From Chara braunii (taxonomy: Eukaryota; Streptophyta; Charophyceae; Charales; Characeae), in contig BFEA01000211.1 of NCBI GenBank assembly GCA_003427395.1, positions 3,171-28,529 on the forward strand: a stretch of DNA of 25,359 bases. The letters run 5' to 3'. This document shows, piece after piece, positions 25,328-25,359 of the stretch; within the stretch, counting starts at the first letter, position 1; each line of letters opens with the position of its first letter. The notes beneath the pieces are model-generated. The model had not been told where the DNA came from. It saw only the letters and a program-made list of their open reading frames with translations, and did no database searches. The translations under genes were made by a program, and so were the position numbers.

Positions 25328-25359
25328 TTTTTTTTTTTTGTTTTTTTTTTTTTTTTTTC
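25328..25359. repeat. Poly(T) at window end
   Basis: Nearly uninterrupted T with one G. It could be the poly(A) tail of a minus-strand retroposed copy or simple low complexity. Confidence 0.7.

Overview
This is a eukaryotic, repeat-dominated window with no bacterial gene organisation and no complete host gene that I can recognise. It holds remains of at least two Ty3/gypsy LTR retrotransposons on the minus strand, both with initiator-Met-tRNA primer sites of plant type, plus two copies of a 2.5-kb LTR-like unit that carries its own short gene. Microsatellites, fold-back elements, tRNA-like modules and a pair of hammerhead ribozyme motifs fill much of the rest. The primer sites and overall composition suggest a streptophyte (land plant or charophyte alga such as Chara). 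That is an inference I could not test by search. Scattered single Ns and an embedded Nextera mate-pair junction show a short-read mate-pair assembly.

Layout. 1-3934: 5' part of a gypsy element read leftward (LTR 3626-3934, primer site 3613-3624, long purine-rich leader, gag 1987-695, protease 626-1), cut by the window edge. 3939-5400: a roughly 320-bp direct duplication, then a poly(A)-tailed repeat. 5400-6500: degenerate GAT-repeat DNA containing a 38-bp Nextera junction flanked by an exact 177-bp artificial duplication. 6500-8210: unassigned, with a possible Harbinger-like fragment. 8211 to about 10560: LTR-like unit A (plus strand), with a conserved TATA promoter, a (GA)n leader and a 178-aa ORF. 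10560-13018: nested small repeats, palindromes and a MITE-like element. 13019-15531: LTR-like unit B, homologous to A but inverted, with a 163-aa homologous ORF. 15799-23731: a second gypsy element on the minus strand: primer site, gag, protease, RT-RNase H, a PHD-type zinc finger, integrase, then three ORFs downstream of integrase. 23732-25359: hairpin-rich DNA, two tRNA-like modules flanking a 75-bp tandem duplication, a 20-bp palindrome, two tandem hammerhead motifs (one with an intact core) and a possible first exon.

How the parts relate. Unit B ends with the same 17 bases that abut the primer site of the second gypsy element, so the A/B units are probably long LTRs of that family or a close relative. 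If so, the family has LTRs that encode a conserved cysteine-containing protein, a pol with an internal PHD finger, and extra ORFs joined to pol by ATGA stop-start overlaps. This copy is dead: the RT and integrase catalytic motifs are altered and several in-frame stops are present. The hammerhead pair near the right end is the best candidate for a functional RNA in the window.
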